Assembly: GCA_964614575.1 (NCBI GenBank)
Contig: CAZTLX010000052.1
Span: 1 to 22,181, forward strand
Length of the DNA: 22,181 bases
Reading direction: 5' to 3'
Source: JBGTLW01 sp964614575
GTDB lineage: Bacteria; Planctomycetota; Phycisphaerae; Phycisphaerales; Phycisphaeraceae
The notes beneath the pieces are model-generated. The model did no database searches. It was given only the letters and a program-made list of their open reading frames with translations, and was not told where the DNA came from. Shown here piece by piece: positions 14,432-22,181 of this stretch. The translations under genes were made by a program, and so were the position numbers. The stretch's first letter is position 1, and every line of letters starts with the position of its first letter.

Positions 14432-14452
14432 CCGGGGCGTGGGTCGCCCCGG
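14432..14452 (-). promoter_or_regulatory. Hairpin partly covering the PilZ ribosome binding site
   Basis: On the minus strand CCGGGGCG-ACCCA-CGCCCCGG makes an 8-bp stem with a 5-nt loop. Its 3' arm supplies the first GG of the GGGAG Shine-Dalgarno sequence (GG|GAGAACTGC-ATG). It could lower translation or respond to a factor; no known riboswitch class is recognised. Confidence 0.4.
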
Positions 14453-14567
14453 AGTACTATCGGCCAGATCCGGCCCTTGCTTCCAAGCCCCGCCAACGGG
14501 CTGAACCCCCGCGTGCTCATGTCCGATAGAGCAGGCAAAGGCTTTCGCGGATCGCGGGCGGGGTAAT

Positions 14568-14600
14568 CTCCGATAATCAGATCATCGGAGCTCGGCTCCG
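14568..14600 (+). promoter_or_regulatory. Two mutually exclusive hairpins upstream of the TPR gene
   Basis: CTCCGAT (14568-14574) pairs with ATCGGAG (14584-14590), loop 9 nt. CGGAGC (14586-14591) pairs with GCTCCG (14595-14600), loop 3 nt. The two share CGGAG and cannot form together. They sit 58 nt before the start codon in the PilZ/TPR divergent region. The -10-like TAATCT at 14564-14569 overlaps the first arm. A double-stranded binding site is an equally simple explanation. Confidence 0.35.
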
Positions 14601-14658
14601 CGTTGCCCTCGCGATCGCGGTCGACGCATCCAGGTTCGTGTGCCAGATGGGATACCAC

Positions 14659-17600
14659 ATGTCAGAAAGCTCGAAACGCAATCGTCGGCTGGTGATCCTC
14701 GTGGCGGTGGCGCTGGGGGTGACGGCCCTGGTGGGGGTGCGGTACACGCAGCGGCAAGCCACCCGGCAGGCCGCCGCCGAGAACGCCCGCAACGAGGGCC
14801 TGGCGGCCTACGAATCCGAACGCTACCTCGATGCGGTCAACCTGCTGAGCCGTTATCTGGAGGTCAAGCCCGCGGACGGCGAGGCGCAGTTCGCCTACGC
14901 CCGCGCCTGCCTCCAGGCCCCCGACCAGACCCCCCAGCGCGTCCGTGCCGGTCTGCACGCGCTGCGCGAGGCGGTGCGGTTGATGCCCGAGAACCTCGAA
15001 GCCTCGCACGAGCTGCTGGGGCTGCTGGCCCATTGGCGGCAGACCGAGGCGCTGGAGCTGGCCCGCAGCATCGCGTCGCGTCACCCCGACGACATGATCG
15101 CCCGCCGCATGCAGGCCCACTTGCTGCGGGCGATGAACCGGCCGGGCGAGGCCTTGGCGGCGGCCGAGTTGGTGGTCGCCGAGCACCCGCTCGACCTGGA
15201 GATGCGGGTGGTGCAGTTCCAGCTGCGGCGTGAGACCGGGCAGAACCCGCAGTTGCTCCTGGCCGAGGCCGATGGCCTGCGCCGGCAATTCCCTCAGGAC
15301 CCCCGCGCCATCCTGGTGATCGCGCTGGCCACCGACCTCAACGGCAATCGGGCCGCGGCACTCGATTACGTCGAAGCCGCCGCCGCCGCCCCGCCTCCCG
15401 ACGATCCGGACTACCCGCCGTCGCTGCTGCGCTTCCACGATGCGCTGGGCCTTTTCCCGCGGTCGCTGGACCTGCTGCGACGCTTCGCCGACCCTCAGAC
15501 GCAGCCCAAGCTCTACCAGGAACTGACCTACCGTCTCTTCGAGGCGGGCGAGGCGGAGGAATTGATCGAGCGGATGGCCCAAGCCCCGGCCGAGTCCCAC
15601 TCGGTGACCCAGGAAGCCCTGCGCGCCCTGGCGCTGCGGATGGCCGGGCGTGATCAGGACGCCGCCGCGGCGATCGACGCGTTGGCGGCGCGGCCGGACG
15701 GCGGCGCGGGGGCCGCGTGGGCGGCGGTGCTGCGCGCCTTGGGCGACGGCCAGGTCGCCGACATGGGCGCGTTGGCCCAAAAAGCGCGCGACGCCATCGA
15801 GCTGGACCGCAACAGCGGCTATCTGCGTCTGGTGCTCGGCGACGCGTTGTTCAGCGCCGGCGATGTGGACCCCGCGCAGATCGCGCTGCGGGAAGCCGCG
15901 AGCCTGCGCGAAGCGTGGGCCCTGCCGCGCGTCCGCCTCGCGCAGATCGGACTGGCCGAGGGCGACGCGATGGCGGCGACCCGGCTGGCCGGCGAGGCGC
16001 TGCTGCGGCAACCCGGCAATGCCGACGCCGCCATCCTCCTGGTGCTCGGCCGCGGCGCACAGATCGAAGCGGCGGACCTCGGCGAGGCCCGGCAACTGCT
16101 CAACTACATCGCGGCGATCCAGAACGCGGTGGCCGGCGAGCCAAACACCGCCGTGCTCTCGGTCAAGCTTCACGCGATTGCGCAGGACCCCGAGCAGGCC
16201 CGATCGGTCGCGACGGGCCTGCTTGAGCAAGACCCCCCGCTGACGCGGCAACTCCTGCTGCAATTAGCGCAGACCAGCAACCAGTTCAACCTCGGCCTCG
16301 GGCCGCGGGTCCGGCAGGTCGTCACTCAACACTACGGGGCCAGCCCCGATCTGGCGCTGATGGACGCGACCCGCCTGGCCGAGCAAGGCCAGGTGGACGA
16401 CGCGCTGGCGATGATGGAGGCCGGCCTGGCCCAGGCCCCTGCGGATCAGCAGGCGGCGTGGGCCTTAGCGCAGGCGCGGCTGATCGAGGGGTATCGCCCC
16501 GACCAGGCCATCGAGGCCTGGGCGCAACTGCTCGACGCGTATCCTCAGAACGCCGAGGTGCTTTCGACGGCGTTGCGTGCCGGCTCACTGCGGCCGCGTC
16601 GCGATCTGCAGGCGCAGGCGATCGATCGGCTGCGGCAGGTCCGCGGCGATTCGAGCCACGAGTGGCGCGTGCATCAGGCGCGTTACCTGCTGACCCGGCC
16701 CGATCCGCAAGACGCGCAAGCCGATGCCGCCGACGCGGCGACGCTGCTGTCCCCGGTGCTCGCGGCCGACCCGAACGATCTCGAAGTGCGGCTGCTGATG
16801 GCCCTGAGCGATGAACGCGCCGGCGATCTGGAATCGGCGATCCGCCAGGTGACCGAGGCGCGGACCTACGCCCCGCGCGACCCGCGTCTGCTGCTGCAGT
16901 TGGGGCGGTTGTATCAGGCGGCGGGCTTCGCCGATAACGCCGTCGGCGCGGTGCGTCAGGCGTTGGCGTTGCCCGGCTTGTCGCATGACCAACGCGCGGC
17001 GGCGGCGATGCTGCTCGCCACCGCCGGGGCCGATCAAGACGCGATCACGCTGCTGACGAGCTTGCGGGATGCGCAGGAACTTTCCCCCCAGGCCACGCTG
17101 ATGCTCGCGCAACTCCTCGAACGCCGAGGTCAGGGCGAGGCGTTGGCGCCCGTGGTTGAATCGATGACCGATCAGCCCACGCCCGAGTCGCTGCTGTTTG
17201 TCGCGGGCTACTACGCCCGAACCGGCCAGGCGCAGGCGGCGGAATCGGCGCTGCAGCGGCTGGGGGCGATGGACCTGCCGACCGCGCGGCGTCATGCCCT
17301 GATGGGCGAGCACTTCGCCGCGACCGGCGATGTGCAAAGCGCGATCGCCTATTTCCAGAAGGCGACCGAGGTCGAGCCGAACAACGTGCAGGCCCGACGC
17401 CGACTGGTGGCGTACCTGATCGACCGGGGGCGGCCGGCCGAGGCGTTGGCCGCGGCGCGCTCCGCCCTGCGGGCGATCCCCAACGAGCCGAGCATGCTCG
17501 CGCTGATCCAGCGCGAAGGCATCGTGATGGGCGCGGGCACGAATCCGGGCTTTACGCCCCTGTTCGAGTCGCTGATCTACGACGACAGGCACCGCGCCGC

Positions 17601-18789
17601 GGCCGAAGAGGCGATGGACCTGATGATCCGGGCCCAGGCCGAAGGCACCGCCACGGCGACGGTCGCGGATCGGTTGCAGGCGCTGGCGAAGCAGAACCCC
17701 CAGTTCGTTCGGCTGCACCTGTTCACCGCCGGGGTGCTCGTGGAGGCCGGCCGCGCGAATGAAGCGGCGGAGATGGCCTATGCGATCATGCGTCGGTACC
17801 CCAACCTGCCCGAGGCCGCGGCGGTGGCCACCGAAGCGCTGCTCCGGGCCAGGCAATTCGACCAGGCGCTGGTCGCGGCGATGGACTGGCGCAGCCGTGA
17901 CGCGAGCCGACCCGCGGCGGCGGAGATCGCCCTGGCGCGGGCGAAGCTGGGCATGGGGGATGCGGCAGGCGCGGTCAACGGGTTATCCCCTTTTGTGCCG
18001 GCCATGACCCAGGACCCCGAGGCCAATCAGGCCGCGCTCGTGGCGTACGCGCGGGCGCTGATCGCGACCGGCAAGATCGAGCCGGCACGCGACCTGCTCG
18101 CCCCGCTGGTCACGCAGTCCGAGAACTGGCGGCGGGTCTACCTCAGCATCGGCGCGCAGGACATGCGCGGTGAAACGGCGACCCTCCGCTGGCTGACCGA
18201 CCCGGTGCTCGAAGTGCCCGACGACGCCATCGGGGCCCGGCTCGCCCAGGCCCAGGCGCTGTGGGCCGCTTCGCTGAGCACCCGCAGCCAGGCCCTGCTC
18301 GACCGCGCGGTGGCGCTGATGGATCAGATCGTGGCCCACCCCGAAGCGGATTCGGGCGCTTGGTATTTTCGCGGCATGATCGCCGAGCGCGCCGGCGACT
18401 TCACCGCCGCCGAAAAGGCCTACCGCCAGACGCTGGCCCTGAACCCCGAGGCCCTGCCGGCGAAGAACAATCTCGCGATGGTGCTGGCCGAGCAGGGTTC
18501 GCAGACCGAGGAGGCGGTCGAGCTGGCGCAACAGATCGTCGAAAGCCAGCCGAGGGACCCCAACAGCCTCGACACGCTGGCGTTCACGCTCCTGCAGGCC
18601 GGCCGTTGCCCCGAAGCGCTCGCGGTCATCGAGAAAGCGGTCAAGCTGGACCCCAACACCCCGGCCTGGCGCGAAAGGCTCACCCAGATCCGCATCGCCT
18701 GCGGGTTGGATCAGCCACGCGAATTGCCCACCCCGGCTATCGAGAGCCCCGACCAAACGCCCGCCCAGCCCGAGGCTTTGCCACGCTAG
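14659..18789 (+). CDS. Giant membrane-anchored tetratricopeptide-repeat protein
   Basis: A 1376-residue protein. The N-terminus MSESSKRNRR is followed by one hydrophobic helix (VILVAVALGVTALVGV, about 11-26), positive residues lying before it. The long remainder should therefore lie outside the cytoplasmic membrane. From about residue 45 to the end it is a nearly continuous array of TPR-like helix pairs, for example GLAAYESERYLDAVNLLSRY, IAYFQKATEVEPNNVQARRR, and near the end FTAAEKAYRQTLALNPEALP and LDTLAFTLLQAGRCPEALAV. Sequence is very rich in Ala, Leu, Gln and Glu. TPR solenoids assemble protein complexes, often for export or polysaccharide synthesis. No catalytic domain is seen. The ATG at 14659 is chosen to give the short polar n-region; ATG 14647 and GTG 14638 are possible. 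A GH10 gene follows 68 nt downstream. Confidence 0.85.
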   Translation: MSESSKRNRRLVILVAVALGVTALVGVRYTQRQATRQAAAENARNEGLAAYESERYLDAVNLLSRYLEVKPADGEAQFAYARACLQAPDQTPQRVRAGLHALREAVRLMPENLEASHELLGLLAHWRQTEALELARSIASRHPDDMIARRMQAHLLRAMNRPGEALAAAELVVAEHPLDLEMRVVQFQLRRETGQNPQLLLAEADGLRRQFPQDPRAILVIALATDLNGNRAAALDYVEAAAAAPPPDDPDYPPSLLRFHDALGLFPRSLDLLRRFADPQTQPKLYQELTYRLFEAGEAEELIERMAQAPAESHSVTQEALRALALRMAGRDQDAAAAIDALAARPDGGAGAAWAAVLRALGDGQVADMGALAQKARDAIELDRNSGYLRLVLGDALFSAGDVDPAQIALREAASLREAWALPRVRLAQIGLAEGDAMAATRLAGEALLRQPGNADAAILLVLGRGAQIEAADLGEARQLLNYIAAIQNAVAGEPNTAVLSVKLHAIAQDPEQARSVATGLLEQDPPLTRQLLLQLAQTSNQFNLGLGPRVRQVVTQHYGASPDLALMDATRLAEQGQVDDALAMMEAGLAQAPADQQAAWALAQARLIEGYRPDQAIEAWAQLLDAYPQNAEVLSTALRAGSLRPRRDLQAQAIDRLRQVRGDSSHEWRVHQARYLLTRPDPQDAQADAADAATLLSPVLAADPNDLEVRLLMALSDERAGDLESAIRQVTEARTYAPRDPRLLLQLGRLYQAAGFADNAVGAVRQALALPGLSHDQRAAAAMLLATAGADQDAITLLTSLRDAQELSPQATLMLAQLLERRGQGEALAPVVESMTDQPTPESLLFVAGYYARTGQAQAAESALQRLGAMDLPTARRHALMGEHFAATGDVQSAIAYFQKATEVEPNNVQARRRLVAYLIDRGRPAEALAAARSALRAIPNEPSMLALIQREGIVMGAGTNPGFTPLFESLIYDDRHRAAAEEAMDLMIRAQAEGTATATVADRLQALAKQNPQFVRLHLFTAGVLVEAGRANEAAEMAYAIMRRYPNLPEAAAVATEALLRARQFDQALVAAMDWRSRDASRPAAAEIALARAKLGMGDAAGAVNGLSPFVPAMTQDPEANQAALVAYARALIATGKIEPARDLLAPLVTQSENWRRVYLSIGAQDMRGETATLRWLTDPVLEVPDDAIGARLAQAQALWAASLSTRSQALLDRAVALMDQIVAHPEADSGAWYFRGMIAERAGDFTAAEKAYRQTLALNPEALPAKNNLAMVLAEQGSQTEEAVELAQQIVESQPRDPNSLDTLAFTLLQAGRCPEALAVIEKAVKLDPNTPAWRERLTQIRIACGLDQPRELPTPAIESPDQTPAQPEALPR

Positions 18790-18807
18790 CGATCATGATG
18801 ATCGTGG

Positions 18808-18813
18808 TATAGT
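18808..18813 (+). promoter_or_regulatory. -10 element (TATAGT) of the GH10 gene
   Basis: TATAGT lies 44 nt before the GH10 start, just after the TPR stop codon and after the near-palindrome GATCATGATGATC (18791-18803). No TTGACA-like box is seen. It would give a leader of about 37 nt, which contains AGG 7 nt before the ATG. Confidence 0.45.
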
Positions 18814-18857
18814 TTCCGCCCGACCGGATTCTTCGCCACGAACCGTCAGGATGCCGC

Positions 18858-20276
18858 ATGCCCCCACAAAACACCCCGGCCCCGCCGCCCAGCCATCTCG
18901 GCGGCGAGGAATGGCGCGACATCGATATCGCGCCCAGTCACTACCACCCCGCCGACCACGATCAGGTGCTCCGCCAGGCCCGGGCCGGGATCCGTGAGCA
19001 CCGCATGGGCCAGGTCACGCTGCGCATGGTCGATGCTCAAGGCCGGCCCCATGCGGGGGTGAAGCTGCAGATCGAGCAGACGGGCAGCGCCTTCCCCGTG
19101 GGTGATCAGCTCTGGGCGCTGGACCGCACCGCGCGCAACGGGCAGTGGGAAGGCGAATGGGCCCGCGCGTTCCGCTGGCGGTTCAGCGAGCTGTTTAATG
19201 CCGCGAACAACCTCTGCTACTGGACCGAGCGCCCGCGCAACGACGGCTCGAAGACCGAAGCCCAGCAGGGCGACTGGCGGCTGGACAACTTCGCCCGCAC
19301 CGTCGAGTGGACCCGCGACGCGGGCATGCTCGCCAAGGGCCACCCGCTGTTCTGGTCGATCCCCAAGTGTGTGCCGGACTGGGTCAAGCGTTACGACCAC
19401 GAAACGCGGATGAAGTTCGCCGAGGTGCGCGTGCGGAACATCGTCGCGCGGTTCAAGGGCAAGGTCACGATCTGGGACGCGGTGAACGAGCCGATGTGGG
19501 AGGCGGCGTTGAAGAATCTGGATCAGCGGCAATGGCCGCACATCGAGCCGATCAAGGATGTCGCGGATGACATCGAAGCGGTGCTGCGCTGGTGCAAGGA
19601 GGAAGACCCCGGCGCGACGTTCCTGGTCAACGACTACGGCATGATCGCCACCGACGACAAGGAACTGAAAGGCCACGACGGCTCGAAGGTGACCGCGTCC
19701 TCGCAGCGCCGGCGCTACGTGGCGTTGTTCCAGGAACTGGCGTCGCGCGGCACGCCGCCGGACGGCGTGGGCCTGCAGGGGCACACCGGCTGGGTGCCGC
19801 ACGACCTGCAATGGCACGTGCTCTCGCAGATGCACGAAGGCGCCGGCCTGCCCGTCCATATCACCGAGTTCTGGGCCAAGACCGACGAGCTGCGCAAGGC
19901 CGGCACGATGCCCGAGCACGAGATCGATGCGCGGCACGCCGAGTACGTCGCCAACTTCCTGACCGTCGCGTTCGGGCACCCCGGCGTCGCGTCGTTCTTC
20001 TTCTGGGGGCTGATGGGCGAGGCCATCAAGTGGCAACCCGACGGCGGGCACGACCTGCGGCCGACCTACAAACGCGTCAAGCAACTGCTCCACGAGGAAT
20101 GGCGCACCCGCGAGGCGGTGACCACCGATCGCGAGGGCGTCGCGACCTTCCGCGGGTTCTTTGGCAGCTACGAAGCGATGATCCTGCGCGACAATGGTTA
20201 CCGCACCGCCCTGCGCTTCACCCACGACCGCCAGCACGCCGGCCCGATCACGCTGACCTATCGCGTGGGGAAATGA
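18858..20276 (+). CDS. Glycoside hydrolase family 10 protein (endo-beta-1,4-xylanase-like)
   Basis: A 472-residue protein. The GH10 catalytic barrel shows KGHPLFW (160-166), WDAVNEP (206-212) with acid/base E211, VNDYGM, GLQGHTG with H309, and HITEFW (334-339) with nucleophile E337. GH10 enzymes cleave beta-1,4-xylan with retention of configuration. HPLFWSIPK replaces the usual HTLVWHxQ, so substrate contacts differ from typical xylanases. Residues about 45-90 (GQVTLRMVDAQGRPHAGVKL) look like the small beta-strand prelude common in planctomycete GH10 proteins. No signal peptide is apparent: the N-terminus MPPQNTPAPPPSHLGGEEWR is polar. The ATG has AGG 7 nt upstream. The C-terminal 50 residues resemble a small beta domain. 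Confidence 0.9.
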   Translation: MPPQNTPAPPPSHLGGEEWRDIDIAPSHYHPADHDQVLRQARAGIREHRMGQVTLRMVDAQGRPHAGVKLQIEQTGSAFPVGDQLWALDRTARNGQWEGEWARAFRWRFSELFNAANNLCYWTERPRNDGSKTEAQQGDWRLDNFARTVEWTRDAGMLAKGHPLFWSIPKCVPDWVKRYDHETRMKFAEVRVRNIVARFKGKVTIWDAVNEPMWEAALKNLDQRQWPHIEPIKDVADDIEAVLRWCKEEDPGATFLVNDYGMIATDDKELKGHDGSKVTASSQRRRYVALFQELASRGTPPDGVGLQGHTGWVPHDLQWHVLSQMHEGAGLPVHITEFWAKTDELRKAGTMPEHEIDARHAEYVANFLTVAFGHPGVASFFFWGLMGEAIKWQPDGGHDLRPTYKRVKQLLHEEWRTREAVTTDREGVATFRGFFGSYEAMILRDNGYRTALRFTHDRQHAGPITLTYRVGK

Positions 20277-20278
20277 TG

Positions 20279-20462
20279 GGTGCGCGCAGAGTTCGCGGAG
20301 AGCGCGGAGGTAAGACAAGACAGAGTGTCACGCCAAGCCCGCCAAGGGACGCCAGGTATCAAAACGGGAAAGACCCATGAATCATTAATCCAATTCTTAT
20401 CCTTGGCGGGCTTGGCGTGACAAATATCCCCCTCCGCGCTCTCCGCGAACTCTGCGCGCACC
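20279..20462. repeat. CGCCAAG inverted-repeat element, copy 5
   Basis: It begins 3 bp after the GH10 stop codon. The first 32 bases (GGTGCGCGCAGAGTTCGCGG and onward) are the perfect reverse complement of the last 32. The inner arms TGTCACGCCAAGCCCGCCAA and their partner (20401-20422) also match perfectly. The centre (about 20350-20400) is A+T-rich and unpaired. Confidence 0.9.
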
Positions 20463-20500
20463 ACATTTCAGCGCCCCGCGCAGCCCCGGCCCGCATCCGC

Positions 20501-20506
20501 TAATCT
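20501..20506 (+). promoter_or_regulatory. -10-like hexamer (TAATCT) before purD
   Basis: TAATCT ends 6 nt before the purD ATG at 20513, so the transcript would start on the start codon. There is no Shine-Dalgarno sequence and no -35 match. Confidence 0.4.
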
Positions 20507-20512
20507 TCCCGC

Positions 20513-21820
20513 ATGGCCACGAAAAGCAACGGAAAAATCAACGTCCTGATCATCGGCTCCGGCGGCCGCGAGCACGCGCTGGGCTGGAAGCTCAAGCAGT
20601 CCAAACGCTGCGGCACGCTCTACTTCGCCCCCGGCAACGGGGGCACGGCCGGCCTGGGCCAGAGCGTCGATCTGCCCGCCGAGCCGGTCAACACCAAAAA
20701 CGCCGACGCCATCGATTACTTCTGCCGCCACCACGACATCGGGCTCATCGTCATCGGGCCCGAGGACCCGCTCTGTGGCGGCATGGTCGATCGCCTGACC
20801 AAGCCCGGCCGGCTTGTCTTCGGCCCCACCAAGGCCGGGGCGCACCTCGAAGCCGACAAGGCCTGGTCCAAGCAGCTCATGAAGGCCGCGTCCGTGCCGA
20901 CCGCCGACGCCCGCGTGTTCTCCGACATGTCCGCCGCGATCGCCTACTGCGAGGCCCGCGAGACGCCCGTGGTCGTCAAGGCCACCGGCCTGGCCAAGGG
21001 CAAAGGCGCGATCGTCTGCGACACCGTCGAAGAATCGGTCGCCGCGGTGAAGCTGTGCATGGAGCAGCGCGCCTTCGGCGAGGCGGGCGACACCGTGCTG
21101 ATCGAGGAGCGGCTGGTCGGGCAGGAGGTGTCGATCCTCGCGCTGGTCGATGGCCGCAATATTTATGTGCTCGACCCGTCGCAGGACCACAAGCAGGTGA
21201 ACGAGGGCGACACCGGCCCGAACACCGGCGGGATGGGCGCCTACTGCCCGACGCCGCTGGTCGATGACAAGCTGATGCACACCATCGAGGCGGAGGTGCT
21301 GGTGCCGACGGTCGATGCGCTGCGGCGTGACGACATCGAATACAAGGGCGTGCTCTACGCGGGGTTGTTTCTGACCGCCGGCGGGCCGAAGGTGCTGGAA
21401 TACAACGTGCGTTTTGGTGATCCGGAGTGTCAGCCGTTGATGATGCGGCTCAAGGGCGACCTGCTGGAGATCATGATCGCGACCTGTGAAGGCAAGCTCG
21501 ATGAGGTCGAGCTGGACTGGGACCCGCGCGTCTGCTGCTGTGTCGTCATGGCCAGCGGCGGGTACCCGGGTGATTACGAGAAGGGCCTGGAGATCACCGG
21601 CATCGCCGAGGCCGAAGCGGACGGCGATGTGAAAGTCTTCCACGCGGGCACAAAGAAAACCAAGGACGGCAAACTCGTCACCGCCGGTGGCCGCGTCCTC
21701 AACGTCTGCGCCCTGGCCGCCACGCTCAAAGAAGCCCAGGCCAAGGCCAACGCGGCGTGCGAAAAGATCCACTTCGCGGGCGCGCAGTTCCGGCGGGATA
21801 TCGGGTCACGGGTGATGTAA
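20513..21820 (+). CDS. purD: Phosphoribosylamine-glycine ligase (GAR synthetase)
   Basis: A 435-residue ATP-grasp enzyme of de novo purine synthesis. It joins glycine to 5-phosphoribosylamine using ATP. Seen in order: GSGGREHALGWKL (15-27), IVIGPEDPLCGGMVD, the ATP-grasp lysine region VVVKATGLAKGKGAIV, VGQEVSILALVDG, LDPSQDHKQVNEGDTGPNTG with GGMGAYCP, and YNVRFGDPECQPLM, which carries metal-binding residues. The C-terminal domain includes VVMASGGYPGDYEKG and TAGGRVLNV. Length and motif order are normal. It stands alone here, between repeat copy 5 and the convergent rplL, with no other pur gene in the window. Confidence 0.97.
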   Translation: MATKSNGKINVLIIGSGGREHALGWKLKQSKRCGTLYFAPGNGGTAGLGQSVDLPAEPVNTKNADAIDYFCRHHDIGLIVIGPEDPLCGGMVDRLTKPGRLVFGPTKAGAHLEADKAWSKQLMKAASVPTADARVFSDMSAAIAYCEARETPVVVKATGLAKGKGAIVCDTVEESVAAVKLCMEQRAFGEAGDTVLIEERLVGQEVSILALVDGRNIYVLDPSQDHKQVNEGDTGPNTGGMGAYCPTPLVDDKLMHTIEAEVLVPTVDALRRDDIEYKGVLYAGLFLTAGGPKVLEYNVRFGDPECQPLMMRLKGDLLEIMIATCEGKLDEVELDWDPRVCCCVVMASGGYPGDYEKGLEITGIAEAEADGDVKVFHAGTKKTKDGKLVTAGGRVLNVCALAATLKEAQAKANAACEKIHFAGAQFRRDIGSRVM

Positions 21821-21835
21821 CGTAAAGCGATTTCA

Positions 21836-21918
21836 AATAGCCGGCGAGCTACGCCTCGCCGGATTCCCCCGTGCTCATCGCGGCGCGAGGCCCGGCGAGG
21901 CGTAGCTCGCCGGCTATT
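21836..21918. repeat. Second type of inverted repeat, 27-bp perfect arms
   Basis: The arms at 21836-21862 (AATAGCCGGCGAGCTACGCC onward) and 21892-21918 are exact reverse complements around a 29-bp centre. Each arm is itself a small palindrome (CCGGCGAG..CTCGCCGG), so several foldings are possible. It begins 15 bp after the purD stop and is unrelated in sequence to the CGCCAAG elements. It could help to end purD transcription but has no U-run. Confidence 0.85.
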
Positions 21919-21939
21919 GGGTTTGGTTGTTTGTCCCCA

Positions 21940-21970
21940 TGAAAAACCCCGCGCCGAGGCGCGGGGTTCT
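21940..21970 (-). terminator. Intrinsic terminator after rplL (possibly bidirectional)
   Basis: AACCCCGCGC and GCGCGGGGTT (21945-21954 and 21959-21968) form a perfect 10-bp stem with a 4-nt loop. On the minus strand it is followed by TTTTT-like sequence, 41 nt after the rplL stop codon. On the plus strand TTCTTGTTT follows, so it may also stop purD transcripts. Confidence 0.85.
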
Positions 21971-22009
21971 TGTTTGGTTCGAGCATCGTGGAAGATGCGT
22001 CGGCCGGGC

Positions 22010-22181
22010 TTACTTGAGCTCGACGTCGCCGCCGACTTCCTTGATGGCCGCGGCCAGCTTCTCGGCGTCTTCCTTGGGCATGGCTTCCTTGACGGTGCTC
22101 GGTGCGCTGTCCACCAGGTCCTTGGCTTCCTTGAGGCCCAGGCCCGTCGCCTCGCGGACGACCTTGATGACCTTGATCTTC
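22010..22181 (-). CDS. rplL: 50S ribosomal protein L7/L12, C-terminal part (cut by window end)
   Basis: Fifty-six residues of the C-terminal domain are present: KIKVIKVVREATGLGLKEAK, DLVDSAPSTVKEAMPKEDAE, then KLAAAIKEVGGDVELK and TAA. This is the domain of the ribosomal stalk that recruits translation factors (KxxVIKxVRexTgLGLKEAKdLVd, VKEgvsKeeAe). The N-terminal dimerisation part and the hinge lie beyond the right edge. Upstream rplJ is expected off the window. Confidence 0.97.
   Translation of the reverse strand, partial: KIKVIKVVREATGLGLKEAKDLVDSAPSTVKEAMPKEDAEKLAAAIKEVGGDVELK

Noticed and set aside
14423..14658. A tRNA or small RNA gene between the PilZ and TPR genes
   Set aside because: I could find no cloverleaf or T-loop sequence on either strand, only short hairpins.
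18846..20318. A 490-codon minus-strand open frame opposite the GH10 gene
   Set aside because: It has no recognisable domain, and the plus strand carries all GH10 catalytic motifs.

Overview
The window is GC-rich bacterial chromosomal DNA, apparently a draft or metagenome scaffold, since it contains a 10-base N gap. Gene content suggests a planctomycete, plausibly Phycisphaerae: a citramalate synthase, a giant TPR protein anchored by one membrane helix, a GH10 glycosidase, an ArsR/SRPBCC pair, a PilZ protein, and many intergenic 'CGCCAAG' inverted repeats. The lineage is an inference, because no rRNA or full-length marker gene is present.

Layout. Positions 1-660 hold mobile-element debris: the start of an IS5-type transposase, apparently cut by the end of another IS, followed by palindromic relics. 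From 665 to 2126 on the minus strand lie arsR, an AHSA1/SRPBCC gene, and a SnoaL-like gene with its own promoter. A cupin gene and a small potassium-channel-like gene follow on the plus strand (2340-3405), then a double-length ABC-2 permease (3717-5615) and nadA (5858-7054). On the minus strand are pabB (7252-8583) and a heme A block transcribed ctaA > ctaB > ABC ATPase (12053 down to 8800). The ctaB gene is crossed by the N gap and carries a duplicated contig end. On the plus strand is cimA (12401-14059), preceded by a leader-peptide attenuator. Then come a minus-strand PilZ gene (14066-14422), the TPR gene (14659-18789), the GH10 gene (18858-20276) and purD (20513-21820). The 3' end of rplL (minus strand) closes the window.

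Main finding. The 348 bp between ctaA and cimA contain what looks like a complete classical transcription attenuator. It has a promoter, an 18-residue peptide MPKTPPIAAIIITGAISR with five Ile and no Leu or Val, a pause hairpin, an antiterminator pairing over the stop codon, and an intrinsic terminator. This fits isoleucine-specific control of citramalate synthase, the first step of the threonine-independent isoleucine route.

Other themes. Five copies of a discrete repeat of about 185 bp (one copy about 220 bp) lie between genes, each a few bases from a stop codon. They have nested inverted arms and heptamer iterons with conserved 9/10-nt spacing. Several genes have a -10-like hexamer only 6-9 nt before the start codon, suggesting leaderless mRNAs. 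The arsR operator is a perfect 16-bp palindrome spanning the -10 edge and the start codon.
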